A stretch of 30,081 nt of DNA from Cerioporus squamosus (taxonomy: Eukaryota; Basidiomycota; Agaricomycetes; Polyporales; Polyporaceae). The stretch's first letter is position 1. Every line of letters begins with the position of its first letter. Shown piece by piece: positions 1-11,616 of this stretch. Position numbers and translations under genes: made by a program. The notes under the pieces are model-generated. The model was not told the DNA's origin. It saw only the letters and a list, made by a program, of their open reading frames with translations, and ran no database searches. The stretch is from the NCBI GenBank assembly GCA_022592435.1, contig JABYQS010000329.1, positions 1 through 30,081 of the forward strand. The letters are read 5' to 3'.

Positions 1-254
1 ACCACCCTCAGTCCTGTGCTGTGCCGCTGCGCAACATGAGGTCTGGTGTTCGTGTAGTCATCGAACGCTGCGTACATGCCAGCGTATCAGCTACTGCTGC
101 TTCAGATCGGCGCGTGTCCTGTGAATGCGAACATGTATGTACCCATGGAGACCTCGACGTGAACTACTAGGAACTACTGGTACTTACATAGACGAGACTT
201 GCCCTGACTTGCGATCCACACTAATTGGCGCTCAGTACACAACCGCCTTGATCT

Positions 255-300
255 AGTACCACCACCTTCTCCTCCTCTGCCCCTCGTTATTTCTACCTCT
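255..300 (+). promoter_or_regulatory. CT-rich tract upstream of EXO84
   Basis: A pyrimidine-rich stretch (CCACCACC, then TTCTCCTCCTC and similar) lies about 80-125 nt before the EXO84 start codon. Such tracts commonly mark the core promoter or transcription start region of filamentous fungal genes. No TATA box is evident. The remaining sequence from 1 to 254 shows no gene I can support. The promoter role is inferred from position and composition only. Confidence 0.35.
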
Positions 301-380
301 GTCTTACGGAGCGCATGAATCATCGATAAACTGGACACACACATACTCGCTAGCTCGCGCGTCTTCCCCGACCGTCCAAG

Positions 381-3017
381 ATGCAGTCTTTACGAACCCG
401 CAAGCCCTCTGAGTCGCGGCCGAAGGGCGCGCAACGCCAGGGGACGATGCGAAAGCCCAATCCCGCTGTGCGCGACCCGGAGCGGCGAGCCACACGCGTC
501 GGCGAGAAGATGAAGAAGCGGATGTCTATGCGTTACGCAGACATCTCCGCCCCGACCGACGCACTGGTCCCTGACGTGCCTTCGTTACCGATTGGAATGC
601 GCGTGGGGCAATATAGACAACAGAGTCAAGACGAACAGACAATCACCGAGGAGCCCAAGGAGGATCCAACGGCTGCTGAGCTGAAGCTGTTGGATAAGGA
701 CGACTTTGATCCGGATGCTTGTGCGTATGCTTGCTCTTGTGGTCGCGATAATGCTGCATGTCTGAGGCAGACATCAAGCTGAAGCTCGCGAATTCGACTG
801 AGTCTGAGCTCAGATCACTGCAGTCATCGTTGCAGAGTCAGAAGGACGGCGTTGCAGTTGACCTGCAGCGGAACGTATTCAAGAAGTTGGTCGTCTGGCT
901 TTTGGCGCAGTGACTACGTATCTGACATCTGTGTTTCAGCTACGCAGAATTCATGCTCGTTTCGAAGGAGGTCAGCACCTTGGAGAACGAAATGCTGGAG
1001 TTCAAGGAGTCCCTTGCGGAGTGGAAAGGCATGCCATCACTGCTACACATTGACGACTCCGCCTCCGTCGCTGGTACGTCGTATTTCCCGCTGCATCACC
1101 TGCGTCTCAGCTACACATGTCAAACATAGAGCGTCGCCGGAACGTTCGCTCGTCGGTCGCGGATCTACGCGTGCTGTACGCGAACCAGATGCAGAACTTG
1201 CACATGCAAATCGAAGGCTCCTCCAAGTTTGTCCCAACGACGCCCGGAAGGCATATCGTCACTGAAATCGATAACGTGGTCGCACTGAACCCGGCTACAT
1301 ACAAGGTCGACCATTCGGTAAGGTTCGTGCTACTTGACGACGCCGTCCTGGTCGCGCGGAAGAGGAAGCGGCGGAACAATGCGGAGAGCGACAAGCTTGT
1401 GGCGGAGAAGTGTTGGCCGCTGAACGAGATGCTCGTCCTAGACACAAAGGATTCCCCGAGTGCGTTGCTCTACCGTTTCATCTGACCGTCACCTTGGCTG
1501 ACCTCTGCTACCCACAGGCATGACGAATGTATTCAAGATTAGACATGGCAAGGAGACGCACGTATACCGGACTGAAATATCCGCGGACAAGAAGAACCTG
1601 CTCTCGCAGTTTCGTTCTGTCGCAGAGGAGCTTGCCGCGAAGAAACGCAAGGAGCGAGAGGGGGAACATCAACGGCGCAAGAGCTTGTGGATGGGTGACG
1701 TGAGTGACATACCGTACTCGCCTCCCCTAGACTGACCACCGGTCAAGCGAGGCTCGATGGCTTTCCCAGGGGACAGTATCCCCGGAATGCCACCTATGCC
1801 GGACTGGATGACCGACCTCGCAAGCAAAGCTGGCGAACTCGGCGCGAGTGCGAAGGAGAAGGCGGAGCGCGACGCACGCTGGATAGGCGACTGGTCCGAC
1901 GAGCTCACCGTCGCGATTGCGCTACGCGAGTGGGACAAGGCTGTCGCGCTTGTCGAGGAGGGCGAGGACAAGCTCGCGGTGATGCCCCCGCTCGCGGCGA
2001 AGTTGACTCCGCTCAAGGCGTCGCTCACAGCCGCACTCTTGCAGAGCCTTTCTGTGCCGTCGAACCGCAAGAGCACCGTTGTCAGCCTCATCGGCCTGCT
2101 GGTCAGGCTCAAGGCTGGTGCTGCAGCGAGGAGCACGTTCCTTGCTGCGCGTGCAGATGTGATCAAGAAGTGCGTCCGGAAGATCGCGTTCGAAGGACAC
2201 ATAGGCTCGTACATAGGCGACCTGGCGACCGTCGTGTTCACGGGGATAAAGCATACCGCGGACTGGTTCCTCGCTAGTTTCAGAGAGAACGAGGTTGCAA
2301 GTAGTGAGTCATGTCTCTCTATTTGCACGGTTGGTCGATGCTAACGGCGTCACAGGCTTCGTGGAATGGGCGAAATCTCAGATAGAGCTATACGCGGAGA
2401 TGTTCCGGAAACAGGTGTTCAGCTCCGACGTGGATTCGCGCACCATCGACGAGGCGATACAAATCACCCACGTCCAGAGCAAGAAGCTCCTCGAAGAGTT
2501 TGGCATCGACTTCCGTTTTCTCCTCGATAGTCTCCTCGTCGAGAAGCCCAAAGAGAACACTCGCCCGCCGACATATCGCGCGCACGCCGATCGCACTGTC
2601 GACCCAATCCATACGCCTGCGTCAACCCCCGTACGCTCCCGCTCTCCAGCCCCTTCCTCTGCCTCGACGCCTTCTCGATCGCGTACTCCCGTTCCTGCCG
2701 TACCACCGGTACCGTCTTCTGCAGCTCTCCCTGTTCCGGCAATGCCCGCGCTTGCTGTCCCGACGCCGCTTTCCGCTTCTCCTGGCAGATCTCCGCCGTC
2801 AATGCGACTGCGTTCACCGGTGCCCCCACCTCGAACCGCGAGCCAGGCGTCCTACAGGAGCCAAACGCCGACGAATGACCTGAGCAACAGCTCGAGTCGG
2901 TCCGTGCGCGGTAGCCCTGCACCTCCTCCACCGCGCTCGAGGGATCGTCCTGGCAGCTCTGCAGGGCAGCGGCCGCAAGGTTTGGAGCCATCGCGGCGAC
3001 AGGGTGGCATGTTCTGA
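381..3017 (+). CDS. EXO84: Exocyst complex component Exo84
   Basis: Exo84 is a subunit of the octameric exocyst, which tethers secretory vesicles to the plasma membrane at sites of polarised growth. Seven exons join in frame: 381-720, 771-885, 940-1073, 1130-1459, 1518-1699, 1748-2303 and 2356-3017, giving 772 residues. The N-terminus has the family hallmark KKRMSMRYADIS, followed by a coiled-coil-rich segment (about residues 110-230) with LRSLQSSLQSQ and VSTLENEMLEF. A PH-like domain follows (about 235-355; HSVRFVLLDDAVLVARKRK, KETHVYRTEIS), then the helical Exo84 C-terminal region (about 385-640). The last 140 or so residues are Pro/Ser/Arg-rich and probably disordered, a common fungal extension. 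Intron 5 uses a CAAG acceptor, and intron 3 must end at 1129 (CATAG) to keep frame. The start is the first ATG opening this frame. Function comes from family knowledge; the exon model is inferred. Confidence 0.9.
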
Positions 3018-3585
3018 GATCGGACGTGGTTTGTACTCATGAAGGCTGATCTTTGTATTTCTATGCATAACTTATTCGTTTGAGGAATGCGGTTGAGATC
3101 GTGTGCCCCGGTGTGCCCTTCGTCTCTTCCGATGTCGAGTGCTTGATAGTAAGCCTGTGATTGTCCTGCATATGCCAACTTCCCTGACGTGCGCACGTAG
3201 GTGGACAGTCTGATCTGTTCGGTACCTGGTGTCATTACGGCGGTTGTGTCGACCCCAACCGATGCTCGGGACTAGTATATGCACGAGCGTCCTCCGAATA
3301 CCGGTGCAGGCCCTCAATCTAGTGGCTCCAACCGCGCGTTCTATATCTGTGCGCCAGACAAGCCATGTCCAGAATCATCAGCGTTCGACGTATGCTATCG
3401 CCTCTCGCCCGGACTATGACTGGATCTCATGAGAGTAAGCTTCTGTTTCTTGCTCAAGGGACAAACTGGCCGTGATCACTTGACAGCGGGGACGGTTCCG
3501 CGGGGCTTCCACTGCAGTCAGAAGTCCCATGAGCTGCCCAGAGAAGGTGAGAAGCGCGAAGGGCTCCGGTTAAGCACGCGGCTCG
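3018..3585. other. Intergenic region between EXO84 and the MFS gene
   Basis: This stretch should hold the EXO84 3' untranslated region and the promoter of the next gene. Open frames here are short, on both strands, and match no family I recognise. I see no RNA gene, repeat or mobile element. Confidence 0.6.
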
Positions 3586-3592
3586 TATAAAA
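3586..3592 (+). promoter_or_regulatory. TATA box of the MFS transporter gene
   Basis: TATAAAA lies 52-58 nt upstream of the ATG at 3644. A transcript starting about 30 nt downstream would have this ATG as its first, which supports choosing 3644 as the start despite the very short first intron it requires. Confidence 0.55.
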
Positions 3593-3643
3593 CACTCTCG
3601 CTCTCAGTGCCCGCTCGCGGTTACAGACTCCCACCCGATTCTC

Positions 3644-6142
3644 CATGACTTTCGGGATACTTGGCGAGTTTCACGCTCGGGTCGTTCGCATTCTAGAGTT
3701 TGACCTTTTCTGCAGAAGACCACTCCCTCGAGAAGATCCCCGGCACCGGGTTGTTGTCTGACCAAGGGATAATCCACGGACATGAGGTCAACATCGATGC
3801 GGCGAAGGACTTGAAACGGGGAACTGGAAAGCATTCGCATGTCGTTCTCATCCCGCAGCCGTCCGACGACCCTCGCGACCCGTAAGCAACATACCTCTCG
3901 CTTCGAGTCTTCCTGCCTTCATTGCTCGTGCTGACCGCCGGACACGTAGCTTGAACTGGCCAACCTGGAAGAAGGAAGCATGTTTCTGGACTCTGTGCGT
4001 ATCCTCTCCATGCTGGATCCGACCCGAGCTGCCTATCTGCAACTGAGCCACAGAGTGTTCGCTGCGAGCCTGGATGGTGCGCTATCGCCGATGGTGGGCC
4101 CGGGCTACGTGCTCCTCGCGAAGCAGTTCAACGTCTCGGTCGACGACGTGACATCCTCGTTCGGCTTCATCCTCCTCGGACTAGGCATATTCATGTACGT
4201 CTTGGCATCCTCTCTGGACGGCTGCTGTGCCGGACATCTTCCGTCAGGTTGGCGCAGAACGCTCTGGCTGTGAAGTTCGGCCATCGCATCGTCTACTTGC
4301 TGTCTGTATCCTTGGTGAGCCGAGCCCGTGGTCCGCCGAGAGGCTTGACGTTGCTTATCTGTCCATGTGTATTCCGTACAGATGTTCATCTCATGCATCT
4401 GGTGCGCCCTGAGCCCCAACCTAGCCTCAATCAGGGCTTCGCGCCTCTTTCAAGGTTTTGGCATGTCCGCACTCCAAAGGTGCGTTCGACGGCGTTGACT
4501 ACTCGTCCGCCGACTGACCGGCTGAACCTCACACCAGCCTCGTCGCCTCGACGTTGGAACAGATATACCAGTGAGTCGGACTCCAAGTGTACAATTGCGA
4601 ACCTCCATACGATGACGCCCCCGGTTCGCAGTGTGCATGAGCGGGGCTCGCGCTCTGTTATATGGAGTTTCTCCATCATGGCGGGCATCACCCTGTAAGC
4701 CTTCCTCGGAAGATGCAATGTATCCGTGCGAGACTGACCGCTAGACTCTCCGATTTTCCGCTCGTCCCTTTCCCAGGGGCCCGCTCATCTGCAGCTACGT
4801 GATCCAGAACCTGTCCTGGGAGTTCGGCTTCTGGTTCGTCAGTATCCCCCTCGGGATGACGGTCATCATGGTGTTCTTTTTTGTGCCCGAGGTGAGTTAC
4901 GTTCATCCCACACACATGGTACTTTCTGTTGATTCGTGTGTGCAGACCACGTTCGACCGGCAGGAGGCCATCAGGCTACAAAGGAAGCGAAGCAGAGACC
5001 GGAGTAGCCTGGAGAAGTCCGAAGTTTCTGGACCCGAGATGGATGTCGAGAGCGTCGACGGTCGCGCCTCTAAGCCGCCTAGCTACGTCTCACAGCTGAA
5101 GATCTGGCACGGGTCGTTCACGGACGAGAGTATCTTCAAATTATTCTTGAGACCGTTCCCGTTCTTGCTGTCACCTGTGGTAAGTCAGTTCAGAGCAATG
5201 CATAGGGCGTACAGGCCGCTTCAACTGACGTATGGGAACCAGACCTGGTTCCTCTTCCTCTCGCACGGGCTGCAAACTGTGTGGCTCAGTGAGTCACAGG
5301 CGACATGCAGACTCGCTGAACGCTCAATTGCGAGCAGGTCTGGTGCCCCTATGCTCGTCCACCATCTTCACGCTAGAGTACGAATTCGACGCAGCACAGA
5401 TAGTGCGTACCTCCTTCTCGTCTTCCTCAGCTAGATGGCACCACTCTGACACCCGACACCTCCAGGGCCTAACGAACCTCGGAGGCATCGTCGGCATCGT
5501 CCTAGCCATGCTCGTCACCGGGCCTCTGAACGACTGGGGCGTCGTCTGGATGTCCAAGCGCAACCGCGGGATCTACGAGCCCGAGTTCCGCCTCGTCTTC
5601 ATGATCAGCATGCTCTTCGGGGTCTTCGGATACGTCGGCTGGGCAGTCGGGAACGACCACCACATGCCCTGGATCGGCGCGGTCGCCTGCATCACGTACG
5701 GCCCCCCATGCCATACTACTATGTACCCTCCTAGCCCTTCTCTGACGCACGCCTCACAGCATGGTGAACTTCAGCATGGTCGTCTCCGGCTCCGCGGCGG
5801 TGACGTACCTGCTCGACACGCACCGCGCCAACGCGCTGCATATCTTCGCGCTCAGCAACTTCGGGAAGAACATGGTCCTCTACGCGTCCACGTTCTTCGC
5901 GAACGGCATGGTCCTCAGCCGCGGCGTCAAGGTCTCGCTCCTCATCCTCGGCGCGTGCCAGGCCGTCTGCTGGCTCGCGTCCGTGCCGATGTACGTCTTT
6001 GGGAAGCGCGTCAGGGCGTTCGTGAGTGCTCCGAGCCTGGGAGTTTCTGGTCGCGAGTATACTGATGGGGAGTTGTGCTGTACTACTACAGATTGCGCGT
6101 CATCCTGAGTTGTTTCGAGGGGATCAGCCCGTGGAGAATTAG
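3644..6142 (+). CDS. MFS transporter, DHA1/HOL1-like
   Basis: This is a 12-helix major facilitator of the fungal drug:H+ antiporter-1 type. Substrate is unknown; relatives export drugs or move polyamines and cations at the plasma membrane. Proposed exons are 3644-3680, 3716-3881, 3950-3994, 4054-4194, 4248-4314, 4382-4479, 4538-4570, 4632-4694, 4777-4891, 4946-5179, 5243-5288, 5338-5402, 5466-5695, 5760-6021 and 6092-6142 (550 residues). Family marks are the N-terminal PQPSDDPRDPLNWPTWKK, the RLFQGFG segment, VHERGSRS after helix 4, GPLICSY in helix 5, and FFFVPETTFDR ending helix 6. A long hydrophilic loop (about 78 codons, one exon) separates the halves. Fourteen introns in 2.5 kb is very dense. 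The first intron would be only 35 nt, below the usual fungal size, so the first exon is the weakest part of the model. From 3716 onward the call is firm. Confidence 0.85.
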
Positions 6143-6777
6143 TTAAGGGTAAGGCGGCGTGTCGTTGTTGTAGTCTTCGTTGAATTGACGGGAGGAGCTG
6201 CAGTTCTTCGCGACTTAGCAAGGCCAAATAGGGTGTATGCACGCCGATCGAGAGAAGCTATATAATTTTGTATCAGTAGCGAGATATATGGACGGCCTTA
6301 CCATCCAAAACCGTTAACGTGTATGCGGACGTGCGCAAAACTGTCCCGCCGCTCAACGTGTGTCTCTGGTAAACAGAAGTGGTCGAGTCTTGAAGGGAGT
6401 ATGAGTATTGCACGAGTGCACGAAAAGTACGATGGCGCGCGGTTTCGCGTTTCCGACGAGTGAGATGAGTGCTCTGCCAGCAGGCAGACATGATGCCGTG
6501 TAAGGAGATTACTGAGTAGAGGAGACTGAAATACTCGCCTGATACTTTGTGGAACGGGCGTAGACCTTCAAGGCAGACCTTCGTGGCCTGGTGTACCTGC
6601 AGCTGCGACTTATGATACTGCTAGACAACAGCAACTAGGCGTTAGTGAGATGACGGACAGCCTGCGTACCTGGGGCGCGTCCTACGTGATATGCGCACTA
6701 TGTATGGACGGACAGACGAGCAGAGTGATGCGATAGCACTTCGTAGATATACATGGTTCTTCGAGCCTCTGCAGACG
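6143..6777. other. Convergent intergenic region
   Basis: This is the space between the 3' ends of the plus-strand MFS gene and the minus-strand RidA gene. It should contain both untranslated tails. Open frames are short and unlike any family I know. No RNA gene or repeat is visible. Confidence 0.6.
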
Positions 6778-7645
6778 TCATTTCCTCTTCTTTTCTTTGA
6801 CTATTCTGCCTCCCGACGTGCTCATGCAAGGCTGACGGCCTATTAGCGACATCCCACTGCCGCCCGTAGCTTGAGGTACACGCACCTGACAATGGCCTCA
6901 ATCTCGAACAGTGCATCAAGCGGAAGCCGCGCGACCTGGACAGCCGACCGCGCAGGCTTGTGCTCGCCAAAGAACTCGGCGTAGATCGCGTTCACGGGCT
7001 TGAAGTCGTCCATGGAGTGCAAGAAGACCTACGCGATCATCAGCGTCCATCGCCTCACTCACCCCACGCACACGGGACATGATGTCGCAGATTCGTGTGA
7101 AGAGGCCTAGGGACGCACCGTGGTCTTGACGACCTTCCCGACCTCGCTCCCGCCCGCCTCGATGACCGCCTTCATGTTCTTGAGGGCCTGACGCGCCTGC
7201 GCCTCGACGCCTCCCTCGACCTTGCAATTCCGACCGACCAGTTTCAGCTTCAGAGTGCGCACCCAGCACGGTGCCAGCAGCACGAAGAACTCACGAGCTT
7301 CCCCGTAGACGGGTCCAGGCCGAGCGAGCCAGAGCAGAAGAGCAGGTCGCCGACGCGGACCGCCTGGGTGTACGGGCCAACCGCGGCGGGTGCGTCTGCG
7401 CGTATTCAGTCAGCATGTGTAGGCTCCGGAACCAGAGCGGTGGCTCGGGAAAGCTCACTGGAGGTGGAGACGAGAGAAAGAGACGGGTGGGTCGTGACGG
7501 AGCTCATCGTGCGTGCGCTGCTGCGAGGGTAGGAGGAGGAGAGAACGGGGATGGCTCTGCTGCCTAAATGTGCACGGGCGGTGGACGCGGAGAGACGGAA
7601 GAGCGAGGCGGAAAGAAGGCGGGTCGTCGACGCGCTCTGCAGCAT
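6778..7645 (-). CDS. MMF1: RidA/YjgF/Mmf1 enamine-imine deaminase, mitochondrial form
   Basis: RidA-family proteins hydrolyse reactive enamine/imine intermediates such as 2-aminoacrylate made by PLP enzymes, protecting mitochondria and amino-acid metabolism. Five exons on the minus strand (7645-7459, 7395-7295, 7220-7119, 7028-6886, 6805-6778) give 186 residues. The core begins with the classic [18 protein letters not shown]. It continues through [10 protein letters not shown] and [15 protein letters not shown] to [12 protein letters not shown], whose Arg (about residue 157) matches the catalytic arginine of the family. The Cys common two positions later is Ala here. The first 46 residues are Arg/Ser-rich without acidic residues, as expected of a mitochondrial presequence. 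A second in-frame Met (codon at 7507-7505) would give a presequence-free form. A Met 11 codons upstream of the chosen start is also in frame. The last exon is only 28 nt and encodes a Lys/Arg-rich tail. Confidence 0.88.
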
Positions 7646-7905
7646 CCTCGAGCTTGCATACGCCTTCGACTCGCACACAGAGTCAGGAGGTGGGTTGTCT
7701 CGTATAGGCGACCGGTTAGCGCGACAGCTGCGTTATGCGCATCCGTCGGGCTTATGACTGCGTTCGACTCCCTGCAAGAGAGCCTCTTTCTGCCCAACAC
7801 TTGCATGCCTGTGCGCATGCGCAAGTGAAGTCCGTACGTACTCAAACATATGCCACCCATCTAGATACAGCACCCCAGCGTCCGAACGCGTCGTCCGTCA
7901 AAGAC

Positions 7906-9760
7906 CTACACCCCAACACCACCCGCCCACTCCTTCACCTCGATCCGGTCCCCGACACGCACAACGCCCTCCCCACCAACGACCGCGTTGCACCCAAAGC
8001 ACGCCTTGTTCTTCCGCGCCGGGTCCTTCCCCGCCCGGAACTTCATCAGCACCTTGTACGGCACCGCCGCGTCGCGCACCCCGGTCGCCGTATCGACGTT
8101 CGGCAGCTGCGTGTGCGAGTGAACAGGTCAGGCTCGAGCTCAATCAGTGCACAAACCCACAGGCGACGTACGAGACAGCGAGTGCACTTCGACACAAGGG
8201 AGAACGTGCGGGTCTCATCTGACCCCTCCGTGGGCTCGACGGGTCGGATGACGATCTGCCGCCACATGTCCTCCGCGAAGGGCACGCCCGAGCCTTTGAG
8301 GACGATGTTCGGGCGGAATCTGGGCAGGCGGCTCGGTCAATGTCGTCGCGATCACGTCAACGCGCACGCACCTCTCGATGTTGACCCCGCCGTCGCGCCA
8401 CCGCTCGCGGTCGATCCCGCCAATCCGCCCCTGGGGGCTCTCATCCTGCGCGAACCGACTGACGACGCGCCCGACCTCCTCCAGGCTCTCCTCGCTCGCA
8501 ACGAGGAACGGGTACCCATCCTGGAACACGGCCGACGCCTTGAGGTCCGGGAACGCCAACGTCGGCCCGCACGGGCGCACCCGCGGGCCCTTCATCACGA
8601 GGTGGACCGCGCGGCCGAAGTAGTCTGAGAGGATCTCGGAGGGGGAGCGGCTCCCTGGGTCTAGCGAGGCGCAGACGTAGCCTTCGATCACGTATACGCC
8701 GAACATCGTGCAGTCTTCAACGCTGCGCGTGGGACTACCGTCAGCGACGCGTCAGGACACAAAGAGGTGGGTGAGTGTGACGTACACGGGCCAGTCAGAC
8801 AGGATGTCCTGTGTGGGGTACAGAGGGACGGAGAAGGACTCGCAGCCAGAGTCCTCTGGGAACGAAACGACCAACCTCCCGCCGTACGGCGAGGCGGAGT
8901 CAACCTCTATGCGCGGCGTGATGAGGACCATCTGCCTCGGTGCGATGAGCATACATACGGATACACGCGCGGCCACGAGAAGCGTACCTTGCCTACTTCT
9001 CTAGCAGTGATGATGGCGTGCGACCCCGCCTCTATGATGCACCATCTTCTGTCGTTCTGTAACAGACAACGCCGTCAGCGCATTGGATCAGAGCCACTTG
9101 TTCACTGGATGAACGCGCGGGACTAACGGGGGAAGGAAGCTACGACTAAGGGGCCAAGATGACTCGCGCGTGCAGACGCACATGCGTAGAGCCCCTGTAC
9201 ACAGGAAGAGGGGAGGAGGGGACATACCTCGAGACCTTCAGGTGAGTACCGCGACTCGGTGACGGACGTTCCGCGGCAGCTCTGCACAGAACATGTGAAG
9301 CTTGAGCGAACAGCCCAAGCACCAGCATGGTGAGCGCACGCACCTTGATAGGGTGCACGAGGATCTTCGACACCCGCGTGTCGCCAATGTCGAACGGCAC
9401 GGTGATCTCGCGCTCGAACGTGTACGCGTTTGCGACCCCGCCCTTCAGTATCAAGTCGTCCTTCAGCAGCTCCGGCGGGCACCGAGCTCGTCCGTTAACA
9501 ACCCCAGCCCCAGCCCCTTTCCGAGCGTTCGACGTCCTCCTCGACCATTTCCACAACCATCCAGCGAGCGAGAGCACCAGAACAGCGAGGGACCAGGAAA
9601 GCTTCGACGGCGAGGCCTGAGCGTGCCAGTGTTGGACGGCGCGGTCGAAGAAGGGAACTGCCATGGCCGGGATGTCCGCACGGGCGAATCCAGTCGGAAT
9701 GGGCGTCTCTTTGGAGGTGCCTGTATGGGCGTTAAAGGCGTCGGAAGTTGCCGCGGACAT
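7906..9760 (-). CDS. MOSC domain protein, mARC-like molybdoenzyme
   Basis: The protein resembles the mitochondrial amidoxime-reducing component. mARC is a molybdenum-cofactor enzyme that reduces N-hydroxylated compounds with electrons from cytochrome b5 and its reductase. Seven minus-strand exons (9760-9344, 9281-9228, 9056-8988, 8931-8786, 8722-8372, 8319-8172, 8106-7906) give 461 residues. An N-terminal extension of about 125 residues carries one hydrophobic segment (SLAVLVLSLAGWLWKW), suggesting a membrane anchor. The MOSC N-terminal barrel follows (VSKILVHPIKSCRGTSV, RYSPEGLENDRRW), then the MOSC domain with RFRPNIV, KCTRC and FGCNAVV. Cys394 in KCTRC aligns with the molybdenum-ligand cysteine of this family. 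The gene lies in tandem with RidA and divergent from the ICL/PEP mutase-family gene. Intron 2 (171 nt) is unusually long for the window. mARC versus generic MOSC activity cannot be settled from sequence alone. Confidence 0.87.
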
Positions 9761-10165
9761 ACTCGACGCTCAGGCACGTCCGCTGACATCATCGTAGCCT
9801 TCGTGAGGCAACGACAGAGGCACGACTCTACTACAATCCACACAATGATCAGTAGCTCAAATTCACTTCAAAGTCAATCTATTCCCGGGTGAGCGTTATG
9901 CTGCAACTCTGCACACCAGGCGTGAGACGATAAGGACGAGGGTCAGACATATGTCATAGTGACGCAGAGTCCCCACCACACACAACTGCTGGATCTCTCC
10001 TCTCCGCCCACGTCGTTGCTGGAGACTTGCTGCTGCTGCTCTATGATTAGCGTCCCTGTATGTCGTACAGAAGACTATATATGCCTCTGCCGCCGTAGCT
10101 GGTGGCTCCAACTTGCTTGGCTCCATCTCAGACTCTTCCTCGCTACCGCATTCAACGTTACCACC
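9761..10165. promoter_or_regulatory. Bidirectional promoter between the MOSC and ICL/PEPM genes
   Basis: The region of 405 nt separates two start codons that point away from each other, so it must drive both genes. TATATAT at 10076-10082 lies 84-90 nt before the plus-strand ATG, which sits in a good CACCATGC context. A (GCT)n-like run is at 10029-10041. No matching TATA box is obvious on the minus-strand side. Confidence 0.6.
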
Positions 10166-11393
10166 ATGCCTCTCCCAGTTTCCTACAAGACTAACCAGGC
10201 CAAGAAGCTCCGGCAGCTGATGCAAGAAAGTAAGTACCGCATGCACAACATGAACACACACCCAACATCATCTCATCATCTCTGACGGACCTCCCTATGT
10301 ACGCGCCGCCGCAGAGGACTGCATCATCTGCCCCGGAGTCTTCGACGGCATCTCCGCGCACATCGCCAACGCCGCCGCCTTCGACGCGCTCTACCTCGCC
10401 GGCAGCGGCGCCTCGGGCTCCGTCATCGGCGAGCCCGACCTCTCCGTGATCACCGTCAACGAGCTCGCAGACACCGCGCGCATGATCGTCGGCGTCTCCG
10501 ACGCGCCCGTCATCGCCGACGCCGACACCGGCTTCGGGGGCCCGCTGAACGTCGCGCGCACCATCGCGCTGTACGAGGCCGCGGGCGTCGCAGGGTGCCA
10601 CATCGAGGACCAGACGTTCCCGAAGCGCTGCGGACAGCTCACGGGTAAGGACGTGGTGGATATGGAGACGTACCTCGAGCGGATCGTCGCCGCGGTGAAG
10701 GCGAGGCAGAACCCGGACTTTATCATCATCGCACGCACGGACGCCCGCAATGCGACCACGTTTGGAGGGGAGAAGGCGGGCGAGGAGGCGTTCCAGGAAG
10801 GTGTCAAGAGGTGCGCGGGTTTCGCTTCGTGATGTTCGCTCACGAGGCTGAAGACCTGGACAGGCTGAAGGCTGCGCTGGATGCGGGAGCGGACGTCGCT
10901 TTCATGGAAAGCCCCCGAACGATGGAGGAGGCTGAACGTCTCGTGAAGGCACTCGCACCTCATCCGGTTATGATCAACGTCCTCCCCAACGGCTTGACGG
11001 GCAACTACACAGTGCAGGACTGCAAACGGCTTGGTTTCAAGCTCGCGATCTACCCCTGCACAGGTTTCAGTACGTACTCGGCGATGCACAGACGTGTGAC
11101 GGGAAACTCACCGGCCCTTCCAGTCCCTGCCGCCATCGCGATGGAGAGGTCATACAAGGCGCTGAGAGACAAGGGGACCGACCTCGATCACTGTGAGAAC
11201 TGGCAGATCAAGGACTTCTTCGAGGTGAGTCGACGCCGTATCCCGTCTATGCGCATCCCACCCATTGCTGCTCTTCATCCAGCGTGTTGGTCTCAAATCC
11301 TCGTGGGAGTTCGATCGCGAAGTCGCAGAGAACACGAAGTCCAATGTCAACCCGAAGAAGTACGAGCAGATGCAAGGCCACGACCTCTTCTGA
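10166..11393 (+). CDS. Isocitrate lyase/PEP mutase superfamily protein
   Basis: Members of this superfamily make or break C-C or C-P bonds next to a carboxylate using Mg2+. Fungal relatives include oxaloacetate acetylhydrolase, methylisocitrate lyase-like and carboxyphosphonate mutase-like enzymes. Five exons (10166-10229, 10315-10810, 10864-11069, 11124-11224, 11283-11393) give 325 residues, the usual length for the short branch. The N-terminal half has PGVFDGISAHIA and LAGSGASGSV. The metal-binding ADADTGFGGP contains Asp90 and Asp92, and IEDQTFPKRCG carries Cys127. ARTDAR and AIYPCTGF follow later. The residue after KRCG is Gln129, where lyases and oxaloacetate hydrolase usually have His. 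That makes the exact reaction uncertain. The gene ends 223 nt from the convergent prolyl isomerase stop codon. Confidence 0.85.
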
Positions 11394-11616
11394 GCCGCTC
11401 TCGTTGTGTACCTTGCACGTGTTTGCTCGTGGTTGGCCTATGTTGGCTGGTGCTCCGGACAGTGACTCTTCTTGACCTTGGACATACCACATGTACGATG
11501 ATAGCACAAAGATGTACTTGTATGCGTGTACTTCTGAACGCTGTATGATGTTACACCTGCGAGACTTCTCTTGCTCTATTCTCCCCACCTGTCGGCCATC
11601 GCGAACGAAGGACCAT

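Noticed and set aside
7735..8628. A 297-codon plus-strand frame
   Set aside because: It is antisense to the MOSC exons, whose sequence is clearly conserved. It has no domain, and no start context or splice pattern of its own.
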